A DNA stretch of 56,259 bases from an uncultured Christensenella sp. (GCA_910583735.1 CAJTXS010000008.1:1-56259); one strand, 5' to 3'; positions 33,976 through 43,033 are shown, counted from the first letter of the stretch. Translations and numbers: made by a program. The notes: generated from the letters alone by a model not told the origin.

Positions 33976-34941
33976 ATGCGGAAAATTGCCGTTTTGACCA
34001 GCGGAGGAGACGCTCCCGGAATGAACGCCGCCATAAGAGCGGTAACGCGATACGCTATATATAAGGGGTTGGAAGTTTACGGCATCGAGAGAGGCTATAC
34101 GGGTCTTATCAACTGCGAAATCAGGCAGTTGGACAGACGTTCGGTGTCGGATATAGTGCAGAGGGGCGGTACGATACTCAAGACGTCGCGCTCTGAAGAG
34201 TTTCAACATGTAGAGTATCAGAAGATAGCCGCCGACAACTTGGAGGCCTACGGTATTGAGGGCGTCGTCGTGATAGGCGGAGACGGCTCGTACAGAGGCG
34301 CTAAGGACTTGTCCGATAATTGCGGCATAGTTACCGTCGGTGTACCCGGCACTATCGACAACGATTTGGCTTATACCGACTACACGCTCGGCTTCGATAC
34401 TGCGGTCAATACCGCGCTGTCTGCCATCAACAACTTGCGCGATACCATGACCTCTCACGAGAGAGTGTGCATTGTGGAAGTGATGGGACGCAAGTGCGGC
34501 GATATAGCTCTGTACGCGGGACTTTGCGGCGGTGCAGAGGTGATACTCGTGCCCGAGGTCAAGTCGGATATATCTCAAGTGGCGAGGAGCATCGCTATCA
34601 ACAAGCGCAAGGGTAAGTCGTCGGATATAATCGTGCTTGCGGAAGGCTTCTGCAGAGCGGGCGACCTTAAGGAGCAATTGAGAGCCAACGGTATCAATTC
34701 GTCCATTAAGACAACCGAGTTGGGATATATACAGCGCGGCGGCGCGCCTACCATGCAAGACAGAGTGCTTGCGGCGCAGTTCGGCGTAAGGGCAGTAGAC
34801 GTGCTCATAGAGGGCAAGGGCTCCAGAGTAGTGGGTATCCGTAACAACGCCATTATAGATATGGACACCACGGAGGCTTTAGCTATACCCCGTAAGTTTA
34901 ATCAGGACTTGTATAACTGCGCCAATATATTGGGACAGTAA
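33976..34941 (+). CDS. pfkA: ATP-dependent 6-phosphofructokinase
   Basis: Committed step of glycolysis, fructose-6-phosphate plus ATP to the 1,6-bisphosphate. 321 aa, the bacterial tetrameric type. TSGGDAPGMNAAIRAVTRYA (ATP/Gly-rich loop), IGGDGSYRGA and PGTIDNDL are diagnostic: Gly at both discriminating positions (GGDGS and PGTID) means ATP rather than PPi as phosphoryl donor. VEVMGRKCGDIALYAGL and the substrate-binding LAEGF and LGYIQRGGAPTMQDR follow. AAGGAG precedes ATG. A TATAAT with extended TGA context lies about 40 bp upstream (33937 region), so it is likely transcribed separately from dnaE as well as by read-through. It is followed 29 bp later by a second phosphofructokinase of the other class. 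Confidence 0.97.
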   Translation: MRKIAVLTSGGDAPGMNAAIRAVTRYAIYKGLEVYGIERGYTGLINCEIRQLDRRSVSDIVQRGGTILKTSRSEEFQHVEYQKIAADNLEAYGIEGVVVIGGDGSYRGAKDLSDNCGIVTVGVPGTIDNDLAYTDYTLGFDTAVNTALSAINNLRDTMTSHERVCIVEVMGRKCGDIALYAGLCGGAEVILVPEVKSDISQVARSIAINKRKGKSSDIIVLAEGFCRAGDLKEQLRANGINSSIKTTELGYIQRGGAPTMQDRVLAAQFGVRAVDVLIEGKGSRVVGIRNNAIIDMDTTEALAIPRKFNQDLYNCANILGQ

Positions 34942-34970
34942 TTATTAAATATAATCGGAGGAATATAAGT

Positions 34971-36224
34971 ATGAACAAATTGGTAGGAGCTTGTATGTTC
35001 GGACAGTCGGGTGGTCCCACGTCCGTTATCAACTCGTCCGCCGCAGGCGTATTTATCGAGGCGATGAAGCATGATTGCATTACCGAGATTTACGGCGCAG
35101 CTCACGGTATCAGAGGTATACTCGAAGAGGAGTTTTACGATATCCGTAAAGAAGATACTAAGGAGTTGATGTTGCTCAAGAACACGCCTTCTTCCGCGCT
35201 CGGTTCCGTTCGCTATAAGCTCAAGGCGGCTAACGTAGACGAGACGGATTACAAGAGACTGCTCGAGGTATTCAAGAAATACAATATCCGTTACTTCTTC
35301 TACAACGGAGGCAACGACTCTATGGATACATGCAATAAGGTTAGCAAGTATTTGCAGAAGAGCGGTTACGAGTGCAGGGTCATGGGCGTGCCCAAGACCA
35401 TCGACAACGACCTCGATGTGACCGACCATTGCCCCGGATACGGCAGCGCGGCGAAGTATGTGTCCACCACCATGATGGAGCTCAAGCTCGACGCCAATGT
35501 ATACGACACCCCTATGATTACGGTAGTAGAGATAATGGGCAGACACGCAGGTTGGCTCACCGCCGCTTCCGCGCTCGCCTCTTACAAGGGCTTGGGTCCC
35601 GACCTCATCTATCTGCCCGAAGTAGCCTTCGATACGGACAAGTTCATTAAGGACGTTGACAAGGTCATGAAGAGCAACGGCGGCAAGTGCATGGTGGCTG
35701 TATCCGAGGGTATTTCCGATGCTGACGGCACGCTTATCGCAGAGAAGCTGGGCACCAATCTCGCTAAGGATAGCTTCGGTCATGCTCAGCTCGGCGGCGT
35801 AGGCGCTATGCTCTCCAATATGTGCAAGGACAAGTTCGGTTGCAAGACGAGAGCTATCGAGTTCAGCCTTATGCAGAGATGCGGCGCGCATCTTGCTTCC
35901 AAGACCGACGTCGAAGAGGCGTTTAAGGCCGGCGCTACCGCAGTCAAGTACGCAGTGCGCGGCACCACAGATAAGATGGTCTATTTCAAGAGAGAGATGA
36001 AGAACGGTAAGTACAGCTGCAAGATGGGCGTAATGAGCGTCGCCAAAGCAGCCAATACCGAGAAGAAGGTCCCTATGGAGTGGATTGTCAACGACGGTAC
36101 GATGCTTTCCAAGGAATATGTCGATTATGCAATGCCCCTCATTCAGGGCGATTGTAAGGCTCCTTTGGAGGACGGACTCCCCAGGTTTGCCCGTCTTAAC
36201 AAGGTGCTCGCAGGTAAGAAGTAA
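34971..36224 (+). CDS. PPi-type phosphofructokinase
   Basis: A 417-aa phosphofructokinase-fold enzyme. The donor-specifying residues differ from the upstream PfkA: GGNDSMDT has Asp where ATP enzymes have the second Gly, and GVPKTIDNDL has Lys in place of Gly. Both changes are the established marks of pyrophosphate-dependent, reversible PFP. Other landmarks: GQSGGPTSVINSSAAGVF, VVEIMGRHAGWLTAASALA and VAVSEGI. GGAGGAATA precedes ATG. The tandem with pfkA suggests co-expression; a clean terminator (36242-36270) ends the unit. PPi use would let glycolysis run both ways and spare ATP in an anaerobe. Kinetics cannot be read from sequence. Confidence 0.93.
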   Translation: MNKLVGACMFGQSGGPTSVINSSAAGVFIEAMKHDCITEIYGAAHGIRGILEEEFYDIRKEDTKELMLLKNTPSSALGSVRYKLKAANVDETDYKRLLEVFKKYNIRYFFYNGGNDSMDTCNKVSKYLQKSGYECRVMGVPKTIDNDLDVTDHCPGYGSAAKYVSTTMMELKLDANVYDTPMITVVEIMGRHAGWLTAASALASYKGLGPDLIYLPEVAFDTDKFIKDVDKVMKSNGGKCMVAVSEGISDADGTLIAEKLGTNLAKDSFGHAQLGGVGAMLSNMCKDKFGCKTRAIEFSLMQRCGAHLASKTDVEEAFKAGATAVKYAVRGTTDKMVYFKREMKNGKYSCKMGVMSVAKAANTEKKVPMEWIVNDGTMLSKEYVDYAMPLIQGDCKAPLEDGLPRFARLNKVLAGKK

Positions 36225-36241
36225 TCTAAGCCAATCAGATT

Positions 36242-36270
36242 AGGCGCGGAGCAATCCGCGCCTTATTTTA
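36242..36270 (+). terminator. Intrinsic terminator after the tandem PFK genes
   Basis: Perfect 9-bp stem AGGCGCGGA (36242-36250) / TCCGCGCCT (36255-36263), GCAA loop, then TATTTTA. Confidence 0.85.
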
Positions 36271-36421
36271 TATGGGGTCGATTATTATTTCAAGCGTTGC
36301 GCTTGGCTTAAAAATTAATATTGTCTTTTGGATATAACGCAATAGACAAGTTGTTAAATTAGTAAAACTCGGTTTATTAATTTGCGTGAAATAATCGACG
36401 CGGCCCTTTAGATGTTGCGTA

Positions 36422-36450
36422 TTGACATTTTGCACGAGCGGTTATACAAT
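36422..36450 (+). promoter_or_regulatory. Consensus promoter of the GtrA-L7/L12 gene
   Basis: TTGACA (36422-36427), 17-bp spacer, TACAAT (36445-36450). This places the transcription start downstream of the first codons of the longer open frame and so supports ATG 36475. Confidence 0.8.
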
Positions 36451-36474
36451 ATAGTTGCAGCGCAGGAGGGAATT

Positions 36475-37365
36475 ATGGAAGAGCAGGTCAAGGTAAAAGG
36501 TGAGAAAATCAAGAAGATTAAGCATTTCTTCGCAACTCACGAGAATATCAGGCAGCTTGTGCTGTTTACGCTCTTTTCGCTGATATGCTTTGCGATTGAG
36601 TACATCTCTTTTACGATATTGCAGCTTTGTCTCAAGTCGTATAACGAGCCGCTTGACTGGTTCTTATTCCACTATACGCAATCGGGCGGAGGTAAGGGCG
36701 CCTTCGTAGCATTCTTGGTATCCAATATCCTCGCTCAGGCGGCGACATTCGTCCTCAACAGAAAGAAAACGTTCAAGGCAACCAATAACGTAGTGATATC
36801 GGGCATAATGTTCGCGATAGTAATAATCGCTATAATTATTCTCAATACCTATCTCGGCGGAGTGATTGGCTCTGCGGCGTCCCAGTCGATGATTAAGTCG
36901 GGCGCGAGCGCAGAGACGGCGGAAGTCGTAAGCGGATACGCGGGCAAATTGGTCGGCTCCGTCGTGGCTTGGGTGCTCAGCTTCCTTGGCAATAAGTTCC
37001 TTGTAATGCGCAACTGGGGCGGAAAGAAAAAGAAAGCGGATAGCGAAGAACTTTCTTGCCGGGAGACAGTCGAAGGCAGCGAAGTAACGATTGCTCAAGA
37101 GCAAGCGGCTGGCTGTAATGTAGCCTGCGAGTGCGCGGCGGATGAGGCTCCCGAAGGTTCATTCAGCGTAGTGCTTAAGTCTGTCGGAGAGAATAAGCCC
37201 GCCGTAATCGAGGCGCTTAGGAGTGTGATAGGCGAAGCTATTGCAGATGTAAGAGAGTTTATCGACGGTATCCCGTCTGTAATTGCAAAAGGCGTGAACA
37301 GGTCCGACGCGGACGGCATTGCGGGCGCTCTTGCAGCCGTCGGAGCGGAGACAGAGATAGTTTAG
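36475..37365 (+). CDS. GtrA-like membrane protein fused to ribosomal L7/L12 C-terminal domain
   Basis: A 296-aa protein from ATG 36475 (GGAGGG before it, promoter at 36422-36450). Residues ~20-180 carry about four membrane helices (LVLFTLFSLICFAIEYISF, an amphipathic loop, FLVSNILAQAATFVLNRKKTF, a long Ile-rich helix, then VVAWVLSFLGNKFLVMRNW) in the GtrA/DPMS pattern; GtrA proteins usually help move or attach lipid-linked sugars. A charged linker (GGKKKKADSEE...) leads to residues 228-296, which read as a complete L7/L12 C-terminal domain: FSVVLKSVGENKPAVIEALR, DVREFIDGIPSVIAKGV, then DADGIAGALAAVGAETEIV. In L7/L12 this domain contacts translation factors. The fusion's purpose is unknown. 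A terminator follows directly. Confidence 0.82.
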   Translation: MEEQVKVKGEKIKKIKHFFATHENIRQLVLFTLFSLICFAIEYISFTILQLCLKSYNEPLDWFLFHYTQSGGGKGAFVAFLVSNILAQAATFVLNRKKTFKATNNVVISGIMFAIVIIAIIILNTYLGGVIGSAASQSMIKSGASAETAEVVSGYAGKLVGSVVAWVLSFLGNKFLVMRNWGGKKKKADSEELSCRETVEGSEVTIAQEQAAGCNVACECAADEAPEGSFSVVLKSVGENKPAVIEALRSVIGEAIADVREFIDGIPSVIAKGVNRSDADGIAGALAAVGAETEIV

Positions 37366-37386
37366 AATAGGAGTAGATGAAGCGTT

Positions 37387-37413
37387 AAGGAGCGAATTTC
37401 TTCGCTCCTTTTT
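37387..37413 (+). terminator. Intrinsic terminator after GtrA-L7/L12
   Basis: Perfect 10-bp stem AAGGAGCGAA (37387-37396) / TTCGCTCCTT (37401-37410), TTTC loop, T-rich tail. Confidence 0.85.
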
Positions 37414-37525
37414 CTATGTTTATTACATTCTATCGGATAGTCTATATTTAGCTTTCGCAATATCGGATTTGCAATTGCCGATGCGATTTCGCTTGTCATA
37501 TTTTCTGCGCTGCAATATGCTTGCA

Positions 37526-38971
37526 TTAATTAGTAGCGCCTGTCAATATTACGTTGCGTCCGTCGGTAAAAGGTATATCGTTAAGCAATCTTATGCAATC
37601 GGACGGGTCTCTTTTATTGACGATTGCTATCGATATTTCACCGCAAGTATATGGCACGGTGTATATCTGCTGCGAGAATTGAACTAGGTCGTTGCAGTCC
37701 TGCGAAGCAGTCGGATTAACTATATTGCCGTCGACATATATCTTCAACTCATATCCGTAAGGCGCGGCAAAGCCGTAATTGGTAAGCATGAACGATGCGC
37801 TGTCTTGACCGATTACGAGATTGGATGCCACCGGCTGATAGCCGAGGTGGTACTTTAGATAGTCGAACACGCTTATACTTCCGTCTTTAAGGAGAGCAGG
37901 GTTGTAGGGGAATTTGTTTTCCTTAAGCGTATCTTCGCTCAAGTATTCGCTTTGCCACTGCTTGAGATGATATACGCCCTCTTCGGTATAGTTATGCGCA
38001 AGGGAGAAACTCGTGAAGCCGAAGTCCACGCATGTCTTTATACAGCCCAACATATCTATTTTGAGATTGGCTCTTCCCCAAGGCATTTCGCCGTCGGTTA
38101 CGGAGTGCTTGCACTTGTTGACTACGGCGCCGTAGTAGGGACTGTCAGTCTGTATCGCTACCCAAGGGTCGTTATAGCCGATTACGTAGTCCTCGTGCAG
38201 ACCGAAGCGACTCTCTATCTCGGACGGTACTTCGCTGAGCATTTCCGACGTCCTTATCATTATCGGCGTGCCGATAGGCGTCATGTCGGCGACGGCTGCG
38301 ATTACTTTGCCCGTATTTATACGGTGCGCGCTGCCGTGTCCTTCTCCCCACAGTCCTATCATGCCCATTTGCATCGCATATACGGTGCGGTTGAACAGTT
38401 CGAGATTGTCTCGGAAGAAAGTCTTGAGTGTGGCGCAATGGCGCTCTATGTCCTTAGTCCTCGGTCCCGTCTTTTGTCCCTCGGTAATTTCGTAGGCAAA
38501 GCGTAACAGTATCTTAATGTCCTTGCTCTCTATCATGGCAAGGTAATCTCTCAGTTGCTCGAGGGCGGAGGAGGGTATGTCGGTATTGTAATACTCTATC
38601 AGATATACGTATACTTGCATGACCTTGATGCCGTCGGGCGATAGGCGTCGCAATTCGTACTCAAACTTGTCTATATATCCCTCTCCGCTACCGGGGTATG
38701 CCTCGTCGCGTCCCAGAGTAATATATGTTTCGCCTCGAAATCCTCTGCTGCCGTTGTCGGTATACGCGCTCGCGTCCGTTGCGAGAGGTATACTGTTGTC
38801 TACTTCGTACATCAACTTATCCGGCGCGGCGGGATAATCCTTGATATTGAGTGAGTGCGCGCATGCGCCCAGCGCGCAGCACAGAGCTACCGCCGATATC
38901 AAAATTACAACTGTGGGGATAAAGATAGATTTTTCATGGCTTCCGTCAAATCTTTTTGTAAAGTATAGCAA
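37526..38971 (-). CDS. DUF4874/DUF4832 lipoprotein, start disputed
   Basis: A ~480-aa secreted protein: a hydrophobic N-terminal helix ending in lipobox ALGAC (Cys37 counted from TTG 38971), then a beta/alpha-barrel-like DUF4874 region (RGFRGETYITLG, VMQVYVYLIEYYN, KILLRFAYE, MGMIGLWGEGHGS, MIRTSEML) and a DUF4832 C-terminal beta-sandwich. Such proteins resemble carbohydrate-active barrels, but no activity is established. The TTG at 38971 cannot be right: the promoter -10 (TATACT, 38962-38967) overlaps its codons 2-3. The best start, ATG 38937 behind GGAAG, is one base out of frame; one more A in the A5 run after it would give the lipoprotein start MKKSIFIPTVV. This means an indel, slippage or sequence error, or a non-standard start. 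Confidence 0.82.
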   Translation of the reverse strand: MLYFTKRFDGSHEKSIFIPTVVILISAVALCCALGACAHSLNIKDYPAAPDKLMYEVDNSIPLATDASAYTDNGSRGFRGETYITLGRDEAYPGSGEGYIDKFEYELRRLSPDGIKVMQVYVYLIEYYNTDIPSSALEQLRDYLAMIESKDIKILLRFAYEITEGQKTGPRTKDIERHCATLKTFFRDNLELFNRTVYAMQMGMIGLWGEGHGSAHRINTGKVIAAVADMTPIGTPIMIRTSEMLSEVPSEIESRFGLHEDYVIGYNDPWVAIQTDSPYYGAVVNKCKHSVTDGEMPWGRANLKIDMLGCIKTCVDFGFTSFSLAHNYTEEGVYHLKQWQSEYLSEDTLKENKFPYNPALLKDGSISVFDYLKYHLGYQPVASNLVIGQDSASFMLTNYGFAAPYGYELKIYVDGNIVNPTASQDCNDLVQFSQQIYTVPYTCGEISIAIVNKRDPSDCIRLLNDIPFTDGRNVILTGATN

Positions 38972-38990
38972 TTTTACCGCGATGTGTCAA
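38962..38990 (-). promoter_or_regulatory. Sigma-A promoter of the DUF4832 lipoprotein gene
   Basis: Minus-strand TTGACA (38985-38990), 17-bp spacer, TATACT (38962-38967). Confidence 0.75.
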
Positions 38991-39141
38991 TGTGGGGTCT
39001 CATTGCGGTGCGGTATGTAATTATAGCCGTCTATAATATTGCAATAAGCGGCAAGAAGGTATATTATAGTATCGTATCGACGCATTTGTATGTGATAATA
39101 ATAAATATCGGGGACAAGTCGGCATAATTAAGGAGTATGGT

Positions 39142-39633
39142 ATGAAGAATAAATCGGGCGTAACCGACGGCTGCCGCATAGCTTTCAAAGGCGGCGCGGA
39201 CTTTACCGTCACCGTCGACGGCAAGAAGTTAAATCATCGTAAGGATTGTATCTCTAAAGGCGAGCACAGGATAGTGGTTACCAATAAGCTCTATCTTACC
39301 GAGTGGTACGGATTCATTATGGTGATACTCGATTTTCTTTTCGGCATACTCTCGAGCGAATTCGGCGAGATGTTCGTCAAGCAGGGGTGGATAAAATATC
39401 GCGCCGAGCTTAGCGGCGTAATCGACGGCGACGTGATACTCGACTTCGAGGGCGACAAGCTCGTCGTCATAGGATGCGATACGCTCAATGTAGATGACGA
39501 GAGCAGGCGCGAATATCCCCGCCTTAAAAAAATATTAAAAAAATACGGCTTTGCCTGCCGTATAGTTTTACTTGCGTTGTTTTCGGCTATGATTATAGCG
39601 ATTATCGCGCTGTACGCGGTGTTACACGTATAA
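39142..39633 (+). CDS. Small membrane protein of unknown function
   Basis: A 163-aa protein with AAGGAG ten bases before ATG. The N-terminal ~45 residues look like a small beta-rich module (GCRIAFKGGADFTVTVDGKKL, EHRIVVTNKL). A hydrophobic stretch (YGFIMVILDFLFGILSS) follows, then a polar beta-rich region (LSGVIDGDVILDFEGDKLVVI) and a clear C-terminal helix (CRIVLLALFSAMIIAIIALYAVL) with an outside tail of two or three residues. I do not recognise the family. It overlaps the 3' end of the convergent DUF1846 gene by 12 bp, with no terminator between them. Confidence 0.75.
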   Translation: MKNKSGVTDGCRIAFKGGADFTVTVDGKKLNHRKDCISKGEHRIVVTNKLYLTEWYGFIMVILDFLFGILSSEFGEMFVKQGWIKYRAELSGVIDGDVILDFEGDKLVVIGCDTLNVDDESRREYPRLKKILKKYGFACRIVLLALFSAMIIAIIALYAVLHV

Positions 39634-41103
39634 GTCTTTAGATGCGAATTCAGGCTCGCATGTGATGTGTATGCCTAGCTTGCGGAGCACGCTCATATCC
39701 GTGTCGTTGAGTATGCAAGAGCCGTGCGCTTCCACTCCGCGGAGATTGGACAGCTGATTCATCGCAGCTTGCGCCATTGGATTGGTCGCCGCGCAGATGC
39801 TCAGCGCGGTAAGCACGTCGTATAGATTGAGTTTATCCTTATCGACGCAGAAGATTTCCTTTTTCAGTTTGGTTATAGGCTCCAGTACTATGGGCAGAAG
39901 GAGCAGCATATCGTCGTCGATTTTCGCAAGCGCTTTCACCGCGTTGAGTATGCAAGCGGAGCACGCTGTCATAAGCCGCGTGGTGCGTCCCGTTATTATG
40001 CGTCCGTCGCTGAGCTCCAGCGCTACAGCCGATTGCTTGGACTTGTCCGATTTCTCGAGAGCGGGCTTGACTACCTTGCGGCTGTCTATGGATATCTTTT
40101 GCTCGTTCATGAGCAGCTGAATGCGCTGTACGGCTTCCGTATCGCTTAAGCCCTGCTTGTAATCGCACGCCGCCTTGTAATATCTTCTGATGATCTCCTG
40201 TCTTGCGGCCTCGCTCACCGCATCGTCGTCGATTATTCCGAAGCCGACCATATTTACGCCCATATCCGTAGGCGAGCGGTAGAGACTCTCGTCTCCCGTA
40301 ATCTTGGTGAGTATCGACTTGACTATAGGGAAGCACTCTATATCACGGTTGTAGTTGACCGAGCACGTGCCGTATGCCTCGAGATGGTAAGGGTCTATCA
40401 TGTTGACGTCCCCGAGATCTGCCGTCGCCGCCTCGTAAGCTATGTTTACGGGATGCTTGAGGGGGAGATTCCACACGGGGAAGGTCTCGAACTTGGCATA
40501 TCCCGCCTTAACTCCGCGCTTATACTCGTGATACAGCTGAGATAGGCACGTTGCGAGCTTTCCGCTTCCCGGACCGGGCGCGGTGATGACTACGAGAGGC
40601 TTAGTGGTTTCGATATACGGATTGGCTCCGTAGCCCTCGTCGCTGACTATCGTGTCCACATCCGTGGGATAGCCCTTGGTCTTGCGATGTATATATGTCT
40701 TTTGACCTCTGCGCTCCAGCTTTTTACGGAACACGTCGGCGGCGGGCTGGTCGTTATACTGGGTGATGACGACGCTGTTTACGCTCAAGCCCAATTTGCG
40801 AATCTTATCGATGAGGCGGAGTACGTCCATGTCGTAGGTAATGCCCCAGTCCGCCCTTATCTTATTGCGTTCTATGTCGATGGCGCTTATTACGAATACT
40901 ATCTCCGTCTTGTCGCTGAGCTTGCGCAGGATATTTATCTTGGCGTTGTGCTCAAAGCCCGGCATGACGCGCGACGCGTGCATGTCGTCGAAGAGTTTTC
41001 CGCCGAATTCGAGATATAATTTGTTGTTGAATTTATCGATTCTCTCGAGTATTTTTTCCGTCTGAAGCGATGTGTATAATTCGCAATCGAAGCCCTTTTT
41101 CAT
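39622..41103 (-). CDS. DUF1846 family protein
   Basis: A 493-aa cytoplasmic protein matching the DUF1846 family across its length: KKGFDCELYTSLQTEKILERI at the start (given minus Met), FGGKLFDDMHASRVMPGFEHNAK, DIERNKIRADWGITYD, ITAPGPGSGKLATCLSQLYHEY (a P-loop-like Gly-rich segment) and FPVWNLPLKHPVNIAYEAATADLGD (shown here in part). Members occur widely in Firmicutes and are solved as alpha/beta folds, but no function has been established; the glycine-rich loop hints at nucleotide binding. ATG 41103 follows AGGATAG, and a TATACT -10 box lies about 20 bp further up. It is a single gene, convergent with the small membrane protein. Confidence 0.9.
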   Translation of the reverse strand: MKKGFDCELYTSLQTEKILERIDKFNNKLYLEFGGKLFDDMHASRVMPGFEHNAKINILRKLSDKTEIVFVISAIDIERNKIRADWGITYDMDVLRLIDKIRKLGLSVNSVVITQYNDQPAADVFRKKLERRGQKTYIHRKTKGYPTDVDTIVSDEGYGANPYIETTKPLVVITAPGPGSGKLATCLSQLYHEYKRGVKAGYAKFETFPVWNLPLKHPVNIAYEAATADLGDVNMIDPYHLEAYGTCSVNYNRDIECFPIVKSILTKITGDESLYRSPTDMGVNMVGFGIIDDDAVSEAARQEIIRRYYKAACDYKQGLSDTEAVQRIQLLMNEQKISIDSRKVVKPALEKSDKSKQSAVALELSDGRIITGRTTRLMTACSACILNAVKALAKIDDDMLLLLPIVLEPITKLKKEIFCVDKDKLNLYDVLTALSICAATNPMAQAAMNQLSNLRGVEAHGSCILNDTDMSVLRKLGIHITCEPEFASKDLYV

Positions 41104-41386
41104 ATTATTTCTATCCTATCGTCCTTATATTGACAGTATATCACACGCTTCGACTTCTTTACAAGAAAATAAGCGACAATGGCGCGAGCCGAAGTTATTC
41201 TTTTTCCCGTCGGCGGGACCGATATGAGCGGGCGGCTAAGCGTTGAACGCGTATTGTTAGACAGTAGAGGAGTAACTTATGGGCAATGTAATATTTGCCG
41301 CGGTAAGAGTTTAATATTTAAGATTGGTGGTTAAAGATTAAGTTTGTATGTTATAATATATTTCGATACGGATTCACGGGGTAATT

Positions 41387-42685
41387 ATGGCTGAATTTAT
41401 AAATGTAGAGCAAGCTCTCGAGTTGGTAAAAAGCGGTTGTCACATTATAGCTTCTATGGGCGCGGTAGAGCCGCAGGACTTCTTAAGCTCGTTGCATAGC
41501 GTTGCGGATAGGGTGAAAGACGTCACAATTACCAATTGCTTGCCGCTTCTCAGCTATAAGTATTCGCAGTCGGAATACAGAGGCAGCTTTTTTTGCGAAA
41601 GTCTGTTTTACTCTCCCGTCATGCGCAAGGCTCACGAGATGGGCAACGCTTCTTATATTCCCAATCATTTGCATCAGTGCGGCGTCAAACGCAACTTTTA
41701 CCGCAACGCAGATATTTACGTCGGCGCGGCGTCTTTGCCCGACAAGCACGGCTACGTATCGCTTTCTTTAAGCAATATTTACGAGAAGCGCAGTATTGAG
41801 AACGCGTCTATAGTAATACTCGAGATCAATCCCAATGTGCCGCGCACATTCGGAGATGTGGAGATTAATCTGAGCGACGTAGACTACGTCATACGCAGCG
41901 ATTACGAGCTCCCCACGCTGCCCTTTGTGGAGTGCACCGATAAGGATATGATTATAGGGCGCATGATAGCCGAGCGCATTGACGACGGAGACTGTATACA
42001 GCTGGGCATAGGCGGTATACCCAACGCGGTGGCAAAGAGCCTTATGGATAAAAAAGACCTCGGAGTGCATACCGAGATGCTCACCACGGGCATAATGGAC
42101 CTTGCTAAGGCTGGCGTCGTCACAGGTAAGCATAAGCAGATACATAAGGATAGGATAGTTACGTCCTTTATAATGGGCAATAAGGAGCTGTACGACTTCG
42201 TCGACGACAATCCGTCGGTGAGAGTATTCGACTGCAATTACGTCAACGACCCCGACGTCATTGCCCGCAACGACAATCAAGTGTCTATCAATACCACTAT
42301 GGAAGTGGACTTGACGGGGCAGTGCTGCTCGGAGGCGATAGGCTCTGTGCAATACAGCGGCACGGGCGGACAGGCGGATACCGTTATCGGAGCGCAGAAG
42401 TCGAGGGGCGGACGCTCTTTTATCGCGCTGTATTCCACCGCCAATGTGCGTAACGCGGAGACGGGCGAGAGGGAAGAAACGTCCAAGATAGTCGGCTGTC
42501 TCAAGGCGGGTGCCGCGGTCTCGCTCTCGCGCAACGACGTGGAGTACGTTGTCACCGAGTACGGCACAGTATGTCTGAAAGGCGCCAGCATAAGAGAGCG
42601 CGCCAAGATGCTTATATCCGTGGCTCATCCCAAGTTTAGAGAAGAGCTCACAGCCGAAGCGTATAAACTTGGATTGCTTACCTAA
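41387..42685 (+). CDS. Acetyl-CoA hydrolase/transferase family CoA-transferase
   Basis: A 432-aa CoA-transferase of the 4-hydroxybutyrate / butyryl-CoA:acetate class, which moves CoA between carboxylic acids in fermentation. Landmarks: NVEQALELVKSGCHIIASMG at the N-terminus, the GIGGIPNAVAKSLMDKKDLGVHTEM region (in part), and IGSVQYSGTGGQADTVIGAQ, the catalytic-loop signature (G-V-G/T-GGQ.D) of this family. The C-terminal VVTEYGTVCLKGASIRERA is also typical. Substrate choice (butyrate, 4-hydroxybutyrate, propionate, succinate) cannot be settled by eye. TATAAT lies near 41354 and a GGGG ribosome binding site before ATG. It lies upstream of the hydrogenase operon on the same strand, 350 bp away. 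Confidence 0.9.
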   Translation: MAEFINVEQALELVKSGCHIIASMGAVEPQDFLSSLHSVADRVKDVTITNCLPLLSYKYSQSEYRGSFFCESLFYSPVMRKAHEMGNASYIPNHLHQCGVKRNFYRNADIYVGAASLPDKHGYVSLSLSNIYEKRSIENASIVILEINPNVPRTFGDVEINLSDVDYVIRSDYELPTLPFVECTDKDMIIGRMIAERIDDGDCIQLGIGGIPNAVAKSLMDKKDLGVHTEMLTTGIMDLAKAGVVTGKHKQIHKDRIVTSFIMGNKELYDFVDDNPSVRVFDCNYVNDPDVIARNDNQVSINTTMEVDLTGQCCSEAIGSVQYSGTGGQADTVIGAQKSRGGRSFIALYSTANVRNAETGEREETSKIVGCLKAGAAVSLSRNDVEYVVTEYGTVCLKGASIRERAKMLISVAHPKFREELTAEAYKLGLLT

Positions 42686-43033
42686 ATCAGAATATTGAGG
42701 GCAATTGCGGCGATGGTATATTCGCGTAAATTACCGATAAGCGGTTGTGTCGCCGTAATAACGGATTTTCGTGTATGCGAGCGAGCGGAGAGAGCAGGCG
42801 CATTGAATCGTCTGCGCATAATTAATCGGGCGCAATAACCGAGTTAAATTTTGTAAATTCGTCATTTTATTTGAAAATGTATTTATTTTTGCTTGTCTTT
42901 ATGATAAAATATAATAAGCGCATTAAGTAAGGATTATAAGGTCGCGTCGATTGTTGCGCCTTAGGCGGCGTATCGCGCTCTTACCGTCCTTTTCTTTTGT
43001 ATAATTGATGTTAATATTTTCGGGAGGAGAAAT
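42686..43033. other. Spacer before the hydrogenase operon
   Basis: 348 bp without a gene. Two TATAAT-type boxes (near 42910 and 43000) and a GCGCC-TTA-GGCG hairpin (near 42958) suggest a promoter region with a leader for hndBCD. No NuoE/HndA-like gene is present here. Confidence 0.45.

Noticed and set aside
33610..34758. Minus-strand ORF of 382 aa across the end of dnaE and pfkA
   Set aside because: Spans two well-supported plus-strand genes and shows no recognisable motif.
41279..41314. 11-codon ORF after GAGGAG upstream of the CoA-transferase
   Set aside because: Too short to judge; no leader-peptide-like codon run and no hairpin behind it.
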